Shown in pieces: positions 1 through 7,255 of a DNA stretch of 22,289 bases (its first letter is position 1; every line of letters begins with the position of its first letter). A model generated the notes under the pieces. The model was not told the DNA's origin and did no database searches. It was given only the letters and a program-made list of their open reading frames with translations. The stretch covers positions 1-22,289 of the forward strand of contig JALFIR010000068.1 of NCBI GenBank assembly GCA_022776215.1. Direction: 5' to 3'. This stretch comes from Colivicinus sp022776215 (GTDB lineage Bacteria > Bacillota_I > Bacilli_A > Erysipelotrichales > Erysipelotrichaceae). The position numbers and the translations under genes were made by a program.

Positions 1-134
1 CTCTTTATCTTTCTCGCCTACGCTTAACCTATAACCTCACGATTATAAGTCCAAGACTAGATACTGGCTTCTTGCTAGGAATTACCAGGCTAGGAGTTTC
101 ACCTAACTATTTAATATGCACCGAACCGGCGCAC
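1..134 (-). mobile_element. Group II intron, 5' end (runs off the left edge)
   Basis: Read on the minus strand, the element begins at base 134 with GTGCGCC, which matches the conserved group II intron 5' end GUGYG. Reading on, it shows domain-I text familiar from bacterial group II introns: GTTAGGTGAAACTCC, CCTGGTAA, AGCAAGAAGCCAG, TAGTCTTGGAC, and then GGTTAAGCGTAGGCGAG. It starts 18 bases after the galK stop codon and continues beyond the window, so the intron-encoded protein is not visible. The family call is from memory of domain I sequences. The exact 5' boundary is well supported by the GTGCGCC motif. The matching 3' end of such an intron lies at the other edge of the window in the same orientation. 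Confidence 0.82.
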
Positions 135-152
135 CATAAGACTATTATAACG

Positions 153-1430
153 CTAAATTAAAGTCTTAGTACCAAATGGACGTACACATAGTTCCATAAT
201 AGAATCTTCACCAAAGACACTAGATAAAACTAACTTATAATCATTTACTAGCTCCTTAGGAACAACAGCTTGAATAGTGCCGCCAAAACCACCACCATGA
301 ACACGATAAGCACCCTTATGGCCCAAGATATAGTCACTCATTGCGATTGCGATAGATAATGGTTGATTCTTTGGCATAGAACTTGGATAAACATTTTGAA
401 GGTACATATAACTAGATCTACCAGAACGATTAATTAAATCTAATAAGCTATCGATATCCTTATTCTCAACAGCTTCCTTCTCTAAAACAGCTCTCTTATC
501 TTCTGTATAGAAATGGAAACTTCTTAAAATCGAACGATCATTCTTAACTTCTTCTCTTAATTCCTTAATATGAGTAAAGAAATAATCAGGATCACCATCT
601 CTTAAAACATTACAGTTTAATAATTTAGCCACATCTCTCATTTCACCAGGAACCGCAGAATACTCATCACTTAAATCAGCATGATCACCCTTTGTGTTAA
701 CTAGAATCAATTCATAACCATAGTCAGCAAAATCAAATTCATAATTTTCAATTATTGGAGCCTTAGGATCATTGAAGTCCATAGCCACAAAACCACCAAC
801 TGAAATAGAAGCTTGATCTAGCAAACCACTAGCCTTACCAAAATAAACATTCTCAGCATATTGACCGATAATAGCTCTATCAACTGGTGTAATTTGACAA
901 TCATTGAATAGACAATTGAAAATTTCTACAACCATCATCTCAAAACACGCACTAGATGAAATACCTGAACCAATCGCAACCTCTGAATCACACATTGCGC
1001 TAAAGCCGCCAATCTTATAGCCTAATTCATTTAGTTTGTTCGCAATGCCCCTAATTAATGATTTAGAAGTATTCTTTTCACTATCTACTACAGCCAAAGA
1101 ATTAATATCAACAACACAATCATCAAACTTTGGATCAATAAAGATACATTCATTATTATCATTAGCCTTAACTACACAAATATTGTCATAATTAATGGCA
1201 GCAGACAAAGTATGACCATGTTGATGGTCAGTATGATTACCACCAATTTCAGTTCTGCCAGGAGAAGAAATCAAATGATAATCACCATCGCCAAAACGTA
1301 TATATGCTTCATTCAACAAAGCAACATATCTTTCCTTCTCTTTAACTAAATCATTAGTACCCTTAATCTTAGACAATAATTCATCAATCTTATCGCTATT
1401 GATATAATCCTTTAAATCGTTATAATTCAT
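153..1430 (-). CDS. galK: Galactokinase
   Basis: Cytosolic galactokinase, which phosphorylates alpha-D-galactose at C1 with ATP as the first committed step of the Leloir pathway. The 425-residue product carries the three GHMP-kinase signatures: the galactokinase motif PGRTEIGGNHTDHQHG (about 57-72), the ATP loop IGSGISSSA (about 153-161) and the C-terminal VHGGGFGGTIQAVV (about 377-390). The length is at the long end for the family but within the range of Firmicute homologues. The ATG start lies one base after the galM stop (TAATATG), with GAAGGG as a ribosome binding site inside galM, so the two are translationally coupled. It is the last gene of a rimO - ROK - galM - galK run. A group II intron begins 18 bases past its stop, where a terminator would be expected. 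galT and galE are not in the window. Confidence 0.95.
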   Translation of the reverse strand: MNYNDLKDYINSDKIDELLSKIKGTNDLVKEKERYVALLNEAYIRFGDGDYHLISSPGRTEIGGNHTDHQHGHTLSAAINYDNICVVKANDNNECIFIDPKFDDCVVDINSLAVVDSEKNTSKSLIRGIANKLNELGYKIGGFSAMCDSEVAIGSGISSSACFEMMVVEIFNCLFNDCQITPVDRAIIGQYAENVYFGKASGLLDQASISVGGFVAMDFNDPKAPIIENYEFDFADYGYELILVNTKGDHADLSDEYSAVPGEMRDVAKLLNCNVLRDGDPDYFFTHIKELREEVKNDRSILRSFHFYTEDKRAVLEKEAVENKDIDSLLDLINRSGRSSYMYLQNVYPSSMPKNQPLSIAIAMSDYILGHKGAYRVHGGGFGGTIQAVVPKELVNDYKLVLSSVFGEDSIMELCVRPFGTKTLI

Positions 1431-1431
1431 A

Positions 1432-2394
1432 TTATTTCCCTTCTAATGTATAAACAATCTTATGATTAACTTCTTTATCTTTATAAATATATGGCTTTAT
1501 AAAATCATCATAGTTGATGCCATTTGGATAATATTGGCACTCAAAACATATTCCATAATAATCTTCATATGTATGATTATTCTTACCCTCTAAATGGCCT
1601 AAATAATTACCAGTATAAATATGCATATCAGGTAAATCACTTTCTACTGTTAGAGATAATTTATCATTATGAAGCTCAGCCATCTTTTTAAATGACATAT
1701 CCTCGAATACATAATTATGATCTAGACCACACTTAGATAAATTTGAATGACCAATAGATAAAACATCATTCATCTTACTCAAAGTAGTGAAATCAAAAGC
1801 TGTACCCTTTACATCAATCACCTCATCAGAAGCCATAGGACCAACATTTAAAGCTACCTTATCGGTATAAATCTTAAGTTCTTGATCAAAAACAGTATCA
1901 ACACCACCGTTTAAATTAAAATATGAATGATTGGTGATATTTAAAACACTGTCCTTATCGCATAGACCTGTAAAAGAATAAATTAATTGATTATTTTTTA
2001 ATGAATAAGAAACTTCCAAATTTAAATTACCAGGGAAGCCTCCAGACATATCACCATCAAATAAAGATAAGACAATTTCATCTTCCTTTAATTCTTTAAG
2101 CGTATAGCCTCTAAAACTTAAATCGCCAACACCAGAATGAAGACAAATACCAGGTTCATTTAAAGACAATTGATACTTTTCACCATTAATCACAAAACTG
2201 CCATCAGCAATTCTATTAGCATTTCTACCAACAGTGGCACCTAAATGGGGCCCAGTATTCTTAAAATAAGAAGCTTGATCATCAAAACCCAAGACAATAT
2301 CAGTATTAGTCTTCTTATCAATAAAAGAAACTAAAGTTGCACCAACCGTAGAAACTTTAACTCTTAAAAATTCATTTTCAATTGTATAAATCAT
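1432..2394 (-). CDS. galM: Aldose 1-epimerase (mutarotase)
   Basis: Interconverts the alpha and beta anomers of galactose and related aldoses, supplying the alpha form that galactokinase uses. The 320-residue protein shows the family landmarks: GRNANRI (about 56-62), the histidine in LHSG (H86), the catalytic histidine in NITNHSYFNLNG (H156) and the catalytic-base glutamate in GICFECQYYPNG (E285). There is no signal peptide, so it should act in the cytosol. Its ATG overlaps the stop of the upstream ROK kinase gene by 4 bases, and its stop is one base before galK. This indicates one polycistronic, translationally coupled unit. Confidence 0.93.
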   Translation of the reverse strand: MIYTIENEFLRVKVSTVGATLVSFIDKKTNTDIVLGFDDQASYFKNTGPHLGATVGRNANRIADGSFVINGEKYQLSLNEPGICLHSGVGDLSFRGYTLKELKEDEIVLSLFDGDMSGGFPGNLNLEVSYSLKNNQLIYSFTGLCDKDSVLNITNHSYFNLNGGVDTVFDQELKIYTDKVALNVGPMASDEVIDVKGTAFDFTTLSKMNDVLSIGHSNLSKCGLDHNYVFEDMSFKKMAELHNDKLSLTVESDLPDMHIYTGNYLGHLEGKNNHTYEDYYGICFECQYYPNGINYDDFIKPYIYKDKEVNHKIVYTLEGK

Positions 2395-3296
2395 ACTTCA
2401 CCATTAGCCTTCACTAACATCGCAGCGCCCATAACACCAGGTTCTTTAATCTTAGCTAAAACAACCTGAGCTGGTTTAATACCATTGAAATATTTATGAT
2501 AACTTTCAACCATCTTATCAAAATATTTCTCATGTTGATTAAGCGCAACACCACCACCGATGACAAAAATATGTGGATCACAAATTTGACCAATAGTAGC
2601 CAAAAGTCTGCCCATTTGATCAGCCATCTCATCTACTAGTTCAACTGCCTTAGAATCATTTTCATTATATTTCTCAAACAATTCCTTACAAGTATTACCC
2701 TCACCAAATGCTCTTGCAGCCTTTCTGCCTAAACCTCTACCACTTGATTCAGATTCAATACTACCAGGATTTAAATAATCAGAATAACGCTCACAGCCAT
2801 CTTTAACGATGATATTACCAATTTCTCCCGCAAAACCCATTTGGCCAGAAACAATCTTGTGATTAAAAATTAAAGCACCACCAATTCCAGTTGAATGAGT
2901 AATATAGTAAACGATTGGCTTATTCTTACCTGCTCCTAGCATTGCCTCAGCCAAACCAGCCATATTCGCATCATTATCAAGATATACTGGACGGTCATAT
3001 CTTTCTTCAATCAAATCAGCAATTTTATAATTTTCAAAGCCAACAAGATTATTAGAAATAGGCATAACTCTATTATAAATATCAACAGGACCTGGAATAG
3101 CTACACCAATACCTTGTGTTTTATCAATATCAGTAATTTGATCAAGCACAGAAAAAACAGCGTCTCTTATCTTTTCCTTAGGGCCAACCAAGCCATATGA
3201 TTTTGTAACATATTCTTCTAAAATGTTACCGTCATCATCCATCTTGCAAGCCCTTACATTAGTTCCACCTAAATCGACACCTACATAATAATTCAT
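2391..3296 (-). CDS. ROK-family sugar kinase (zinc motif missing)
   Basis: Cytosolic ROK-family kinase of 301 residues, likely phosphorylating a hexose or N-acetylhexosamine; substrate not determinable here. Seen: the N-terminal phosphate loop DLGGTN (8-13), the catalytic-base region DNDAN (107-111), the ROK signature region with GIGGALIF (from about 137), and the C-terminal nucleotide motif IGGGVA. Unusual: the position normally occupied by the zinc and substrate histidine in EIGH is asparagine (GEIGN, 157-161), and the cysteine cluster CxCGxxGC that follows in typical ROK kinases is replaced by a stretch with a single cysteine (DGCERYSDYLNPG). It could therefore be a zinc-independent kinase subfamily or one with altered specificity. 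There is a GAGGGG ribosome binding site, rimO is 31 bases upstream, and the gene overlaps galM. Confidence 0.88.
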   Translation of the reverse strand: MNYYVGVDLGGTNVRACKMDDDGNILEEYVTKSYGLVGPKEKIRDAVFSVLDQITDIDKTQGIGVAIPGPVDIYNRVMPISNNLVGFENYKIADLIEERYDRPVYLDNDANMAGLAEAMLGAGKNKPIVYYITHSTGIGGALIFNHKIVSGQMGFAGEIGNIIVKDGCERYSDYLNPGSIESESSGRGLGRKAARAFGEGNTCKELFEKYNENDSKAVELVDEMADQMGRLLATIGQICDPHIFVIGGGVALNQHEKYFDKMVESYHKYFNGIKPAQVVLAKIKEPGVMGAAMLVKANGEV

Positions 3297-3327
3297 AATT
3301 ATAAATCCCCTCTTTTCTTCAGATATA

Positions 3328-4617
3328 TTAATTATAAATTATTTCACCTATTAAATCATAACCTTTTACATCATTTATCTTAACGTTCACAAAAGAACCA
3401 ATCTTCAAATCTTCATCTGTTTTAATATAAACAACACCATCAACTCCATCTGGTGCTGACATATATGATCTTCCTACATATCTTTTAAACAAAGATTCAT
3501 ATCTTTCAACCAAGACTTCATAAGTTTTACCAATTCTATTTTGATTCTTCTCAAACACAATCATCTGTTGTGTTTCCATTAATTGGTTATATCTTCTTTG
3601 TGCATCCTCTTCAGGTACCTGAGGCATATCAAAAGCAGCAGTATCTTCTTCATTAGAGAAAGTAAAAGCACCTAAAGAATCAAATTTTAGTTCCTTAACC
3701 ATATCTAGAGTATCATTGAAATATTCTTCTGTTTCATAAGGAAAACCTGTAATCATTGTAGTTCTAACAATCGCATCAGGGAACATTTCTCTTATATGAT
3801 TAACTCTTTCCTTAATAAGTTTTACACTACCCCTTCTATTCATCTTCTTAAGCATGAAATCATTGCCATATTGAACAGGAATATCAAAATAAGGAAGTAC
3901 ACGCTCAGAATCTTTCATCACTTCTAATAACTCATCAGTAATCTCATCAGGATACATATATAAAACTCTAATCCACTTAAAGTCAATCTTATCTAATTCT
4001 TTTAATAATGCAGCTAAAGATGAATTGATATCTAAACCATAGGTTGTTGTATCTTGGGCCACTATATTTAATTCTTTAACACCCATTTCATATAGTTTCT
4101 TGGCATCATCTACAATCTTATTAAATTCAAAAGAATAATATTTGCCTCTAATCAAAGGGATAGCACAATATGCGCAATGATTGTTACAGCCATCACCTAT
4201 CTTCAAATAAGCACTATATTCTTGAGTAATTAATTTACGTGATTTACCATATGAAGTATTAAATTCATGATTAATAAGTTTAGACAACATCATATCCATT
4301 TTTGGATAATCAGTGATTCTTACAAACAAGTCTACTTCAGGGAATAGTTCAACACAATTATCATAATATCTTTGTGATAAACAACCACAAACCACTAAAT
4401 ACTTAAGTCTATCTTGTTTAAGTTCCGCAATCTCTAAAATAGTATCAATCGATTCTTGTTTAGCATTTTCAATAAAGCCACAAGTATTGATTAAAATAAG
4501 ATCACACTTCTTAGGATCATTCTCAATCTTAAAAAACGGATCATCAAATAATCCAATGATATATTCACTATCTACTAAATTTTTTGCGCAACCTAATGAA
4601 ATAAAACCTACGTTCAT
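3328..4617 (-). CDS. rimO: Ribosomal protein uS12 (S12) methylthiotransferase RimO
   Basis: Radical-SAM methylthiotransferase that modifies an aspartate of ribosomal protein S12. I chose the internal ATG at 4617 because it is preceded by AAAGGAGAG and gives the canonical start MNVGFISLGCAKN; the longer open frame to 4692 runs back into cshB with a Phe-rich non-homologous extension. In the 429-residue product, the first iron-sulfur cluster cysteines are C10, C46 and about C79 (CGC). The radical-SAM triad is GDGCNNHCAYC (C144, C148, C151). RimO hallmarks include LGCAKNLVDSE and the YMYPDE region, and the C-terminal 65 residues look like a TRAM domain. It is followed after 31 bases by the ROK-galM-galK genes, so sugar genes may be co-transcribed with it. 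Confidence 0.94.
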   Translation of the reverse strand: MNVGFISLGCAKNLVDSEYIIGLFDDPFFKIENDPKKCDLILINTCGFIENAKQESIDTILEIAELKQDRLKYLVVCGCLSQRYYDNCVELFPEVDLFVRITDYPKMDMMLSKLINHEFNTSYGKSRKLITQEYSAYLKIGDGCNNHCAYCAIPLIRGKYYSFEFNKIVDDAKKLYEMGVKELNIVAQDTTTYGLDINSSLAALLKELDKIDFKWIRVLYMYPDEITDELLEVMKDSERVLPYFDIPVQYGNDFMLKKMNRRGSVKLIKERVNHIREMFPDAIVRTTMITGFPYETEEYFNDTLDMVKELKFDSLGAFTFSNEEDTAAFDMPQVPEEDAQRRYNQLMETQQMIVFEKNQNRIGKTYEVLVERYESLFKRYVGRSYMSAPDGVDGVVYIKTDEDLKIGSFVNVKINDVKGYDLIGEIIYN

Positions 4618-4629
4618 AATCTCTCCTTT

Positions 4630-4664
4630 AAAAAATACAAAGAAGAAGAGCCTAGTTCTTCTTT
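4630..4664 (-). terminator. Weak intrinsic terminator-like hairpin after cshB
   Basis: Inverted arms at 4639-4647 and 4656-4664 (AAAGAAGAA with TTCTTCTTT, 8-base loop) overlap the cshB stop codon. On the minus strand they are followed by GTATTTTTT. The stem is AT-rich and the U tract starts two bases late, so it may only attenuate read-through into rimO. Confidence 0.35.
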
Positions 4665-5968
4665 TCTCTTGCAGCCTTTTTATAGCGTTCAATCTTTTCT
4701 TCTTTTATTTTAGAACGAATGAAATCTCTTCTTTGTTTTCTCTTGATTTCATCAATCGCTCTTTGTTTCTTCTTCTTATAGTTAGGCTTAACCTTTTCAT
4801 TCTTCTTAGTTAAAGTCTTCGCAATAGCCTTTTCTACCTCATCATTTTTTCTTACTGGCTTATAAGTTGGGGACTTAACAGACTTAAGCTCGCCATTTTT
4901 AACATCCTTAGCGATAAAAGTAATACCTCTTTTTTCAAGAGCCTTAATCGCATTAATGTCTTCTTCCTTATATAAGCAGAAAGTAGTACCATCCTTAGTA
5001 TTTCTACCAGTTCTACCAGCACGATGAATGTAAAAGTCTAAATCTCTTGGGAAACCTAAAGAAATAACATGGCTTACACCATCAACATCGATACCTCTAC
5101 TAGCTACATCGGAACATACAACATATGTATATTGTTTACTTGCTAATTGTTTGATAGCTTTTTGACGATTGCGAGTCTCTAGACCGCCATGTAATAATAA
5201 GGCCTTATAGCCATTTTCACATAAATATTCATATACCTCATCGGCTTCGTTTTTTGAATTGGCAAATATTAAACAAACATAAGGATTAATCGTAGGCAAT
5301 AAGTCAATTAGTTTTTCCTTATAAGTCTTATGCTTACAAGGCACTAGAATATGTTTAATCTTAGGATCTCTTTTCTTATCTTCTACTCTAATAATCTTGG
5401 GATTATTTAAGTAACGTTTGGTGAATTGTTCAAGAGAAGCTGGGAATGTTGCACTAAAACATAAGATCTCAGGGTTTTTCACCATATGTGAGAAGACAAC
5501 ATCGATATCCTCTAAAAAGCCATAGTCAAGAGTCATATCAGCTTCATCGATGATAAACATCTGAACAAAATCTACTCTGATGAAGTTCTTCACAAATAAA
5601 TCCTTGATTCTACCTGGAGTACCAATAATAATATGTGGAGCTTGTGCACTTTGTTTCTTAGAATCAGTACCACCACTTAATAAGCTAATGCGAAGTTCAG
5701 GTAAAACCTTACACATTACCTTAGCATTTTGATAAACCTGGTATGCAAGTTCTCTTGTAGGCAAAGAAATTAAAACCTGTGTTTTATCACTTAAAACATT
5801 GATATTTTCAATCACAGGTATCAAATATGCATGAGTCTTACCAGTTCCTGTTTTAGATATTGCGATAACATCTTTTTTAGAATTAGCAAACTCAAGTACC
5901 TTTTTTTGAACATTGGTTAAATCGGTAAAACCATTTAATTTAATAAATTCTTCTGTATAATTTTTCAC
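4652..5968 (-). CDS. cshB: DEAD-box RNA helicase CshB-like
   Basis: ATP-dependent RNA helicase, probably for cold-adapted RNA unwinding, ribosome assembly or RNA turnover. Motifs in order in the 438 residues: SKTGTGKT (Walker A, about 38-45), PTREL (60-64), GTPGR (106-110), DEAD (141-144), SAT (172-174), LHGGL (from about 249) and HRAGRTGR (305-312). The C-terminal tail is strongly basic and contains KVKPNYKKKK and IKRKQRR, which resembles the tail of Bacillus CshB rather than CshA. The start codon is GTG at 5968. There is no Shine-Dalgarno sequence, and the -10 box ends only six bases before the start, so the mRNA is predicted to be leaderless. ispH lies divergently beyond a small toxin-like gene, and in Bacillus ispH and cshB are also close neighbours. 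Confidence 0.92.
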   Translation of the reverse strand: MKNYTEEFIKLNGFTDLTNVQKKVLEFANSKKDVIAISKTGTGKTHAYLIPVIENINVLSDKTQVLISLPTRELAYQVYQNAKVMCKVLPELRISLLSGGTDSKKQSAQAPHIIIGTPGRIKDLFVKNFIRVDFVQMFIIDEADMTLDYGFLEDIDVVFSHMVKNPEILCFSATFPASLEQFTKRYLNNPKIIRVEDKKRDPKIKHILVPCKHKTYKEKLIDLLPTINPYVCLIFANSKNEADEVYEYLCENGYKALLLHGGLETRNRQKAIKQLASKQYTYVVCSDVASRGIDVDGVSHVISLGFPRDLDFYIHRAGRTGRNTKDGTTFCLYKEEDINAIKALEKRGITFIAKDVKNGELKSVKSPTYKPVRKNDEVEKAIAKTLTKKNEKVKPNYKKKKQRAIDEIKRKQRRDFIRSKIKEEKIERYKKAAREKKN

Positions 5969-5974
5969 GTGACT

Positions 5975-6002
5975 ATTATAGCATAAGCTTATCTAGAGGC
6001 AA
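5975..6002 (-). promoter_or_regulatory. Sigma-A promoter of cshB (leaderless transcript predicted)
   Basis: On the minus strand TTGCCT (5997-6002) is followed after 16 bases by an extended -10, TGCTATAAT (TATAAT at 5975-5980). Counting about seven bases on puts transcription start at or within a base or two of the GTG start codon of cshB at 5968. No ribosome binding site fits between them. Confidence 0.7.
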
Positions 6003-6081
6003 GTTATTATAAAAATGAAAACATTCTCAATTTGGCACTGAAATAGCAATTTTAAACTCCATCATTCTTAAAAATAGAAGA

Positions 6082-6185
6082 TATAATAGACCATGCAGCC
6101 GCTAAGGTAAGGGTTATTTCTGGTCGGCTAAACCAGGAGACTGCACAAAAGTCCTGTTTGTAATATACAACAGGAGGTGATGCAT
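6082..6185 (+). promoter_or_regulatory. Promoter -10 and structured leader of the toxin-like mRNA
   Basis: TATAAT at 6082-6087 is a good -10 box; the -35 is poor. The leader that follows is unusually GC-rich for this region and can fold in several ways: TGCAG/CTGCA (6094-6098 with 6141-6145), AGCCG/CGGCT (6097-6101 with 6125-6129) and CTGGT/ACCAG (6120-6124 with 6132-6136). A 7-bp hairpin TCCTGTT/AACAGGA (6152-6158 with 6169-6175) buries part of the near-perfect ribosome binding site AGGAGGTGA (6172-6180). TAAGGGTTAT at 6108-6117 can pair over 10 bases with 6329-6338 in the terminator loop, and 6110-6119 can pair with 6270-6279 at the end of the coding region. Such long-range pairing and sequestered start sites are hallmarks of type I toxin mRNAs. 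Confidence 0.6.
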
Positions 6186-6275
6186 ATGAGTAATTACGAA
6201 ATGCTTATGGCAATTTTTGCTGGCATTACTTTAGTTATACAAATCGTTAAACTAAGCAATGAAAATAAAAAATAA
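6186..6275 (+). CDS. Small hydrophobic peptide, putative holin-like type I toxin
   Basis: A 29-residue peptide that starts MSNYEMLMAIFAGIT, has one membrane-spanning segment (about residues 5-22) and ends in a charged tail SNENKK. This is the layout of the putative holin-like toxin family of Bacillota (related in architecture to TxpA and Fst peptides), which insert in the membrane and are controlled by antisense RNA. The ATG follows the near-perfect ribosome binding site AGGAGGTGA, which lies in a hairpin. It has its own -10 box upstream and an intrinsic terminator downstream, so it is an independent transcription unit between cshB and ispH. I could not locate a convincing antitoxin RNA promoter on the minus strand. 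The family call rests on length, the N-terminal xYExL pattern and the leader. Confidence 0.7.
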   Translation: MSNYEMLMAIFAGITLVIQIVKLSNENKK

Positions 6276-6324
6276 CCCTCGTATATTTTGGAAAGTTTGA
6301 AGGTTATTTAAACTAAGAAAATCC

Positions 6325-6359
6325 AAAGATAACCCTTATGCGGTTGTCTTTTTCTTTTT
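6325..6359 (+). terminator. Intrinsic terminator of the toxin-like gene
   Basis: A 10-bp stem, AAAGATAACC (6325-6334) with GGTTGTCTTT (6342-6351) including one G-U pair, encloses a 7-base loop and is followed by a T-rich run to 6359. It ends the toxin-like transcript just before ispH. A second inverted repeat, AAATAACC (6270-6277) with GGTTATTT (6302-6309), lies directly upstream and overlaps the end of the peptide gene. Confidence 0.8.
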
Positions 6360-6397
6360 ACATCTTAATTATACTATCAAAATGCTAAAATTAAGAC

Positions 6398-7255
6398 ATG
6401 GAAATTAAAAGAGTTGTACCCAGTGGCTATTGTAAGGGTGTAGTAAATGCCATCAATATTGTAAAGAAGACTAAGGAACAATATCCTAACGAAAACATCT
6501 ATATCTTAGGAATGATTGTACATAATTCCTATGTATCTAAACAAATGGAAGATTTAGGAGTTATTACCTTAGAAGATCCAAATTTATCTAAAGAAGAATT
6601 ATTAGATACCATAGATAAAGGAGTAGTGATTTTTACCGCTCATGGAATCTCGGATAAAATAAAACAAAAAGCTTTAGATAAAGGTTTAATTTGTGTAGAT
6701 GCAAGCTGTGTGGATGTTTTAAAAAACAAGGATTTAATCAAATCATATTTAGATAAAGGTTATGATGTTGTGTATTTTGGTAAAAAGAAGCATCCTGAAG
6801 CAGAAGCTATACTTTCTTTAAGCAATAACATTCATCTTGTTTCTAATATATCTGATATCGATAATTTAAATATTTCAAATGATAACTTGTTCATCACTAA
6901 TCAAACTACAATGTCATATTTAGAAGTAGAAGACATGTTAAAACTTATTAAGGATAAGTACCCTACATGTATTATTCAAAAGGAAATATGCAATGCGACT
7001 TCTTCTAGACAACTAGCAATCACTAATATTAAAGATGGCGATGTCTTATATGTAGTTGGCGATGTTAAGTCTAATAATACAAACAAATTAAAAGAAATAG
7101 GATTAAAATACTTTAAGAAAGTATTTCTTATAAGTAACTATAAAGAGATTAATAAAAAAGATCTCGTTAATGAAAACAAGATCTATGTTACAGCTGGAGC
7201 AAGTACTCCACCAATTCTAATTGATGAAGTAATTGATTATTTATCTAAGCTCTAA
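6398..7255 (+). CDS. ispH: 4-hydroxy-3-methylbut-2-enyl diphosphate reductase
   Basis: Last enzyme of the MEP isoprenoid pathway, reducing HMBPP to IPP and DMAPP with a [4Fe-4S] cluster. The 285-residue protein has the three cluster cysteines in context: SGYCKGV (C12), DASC (C104) and EICNATSSR (C198). Substrate-contact motifs are VHN (H42), TAHGIS (H82), HPEAEA (H132), NQTTMS, the SNNT in KSNNTNKL and TAGAST. The TCP context of the second cysteine is altered to SCV. The ATG at 6398 gives the expected N-terminus but has no recognisable ribosome binding site; a TATACT box at 6370-6375 would give a leader of only about 15 bases. It is one of two plus-strand genes here and overlaps the end of the murJ gene by 11 bases, convergently. 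Confidence 0.93.
   Translation: MEIKRVVPSGYCKGVVNAINIVKKTKEQYPNENIYILGMIVHNSYVSKQMEDLGVITLEDPNLSKEELLDTIDKGVVIFTAHGISDKIKQKALDKGLICVDASCVDVLKNKDLIKSYLDKGYDVVYFGKKKHPEAEAILSLSNNIHLVSNISDIDNLNISNDNLFITNQTTMSYLEVEDMLKLIKDKYPTCIIQKEICNATSSRQLAITNIKDGDVLYVVGDVKSNNTNKLKEIGLKYFKKVFLISNYKEINKKDLVNENKIYVTAGASTPPILIDEVIDYLSKL

Noticed and set aside
4618..4692. Upstream extension of rimO
   Set aside because: The extra 25 residues are Phe/Lys-rich, overlap cshB and lack a ribosome binding site; the ATG at 4617 has AAAGGAG and the canonical RimO start.
4487..4813. Plus-strand open frame of 108 codons
   Set aside because: It lies antisense to the rimO/cshB boundary, has a low-complexity Phe/Leu/Ser-rich product and no ribosome binding site; both minus-strand genes are certain.
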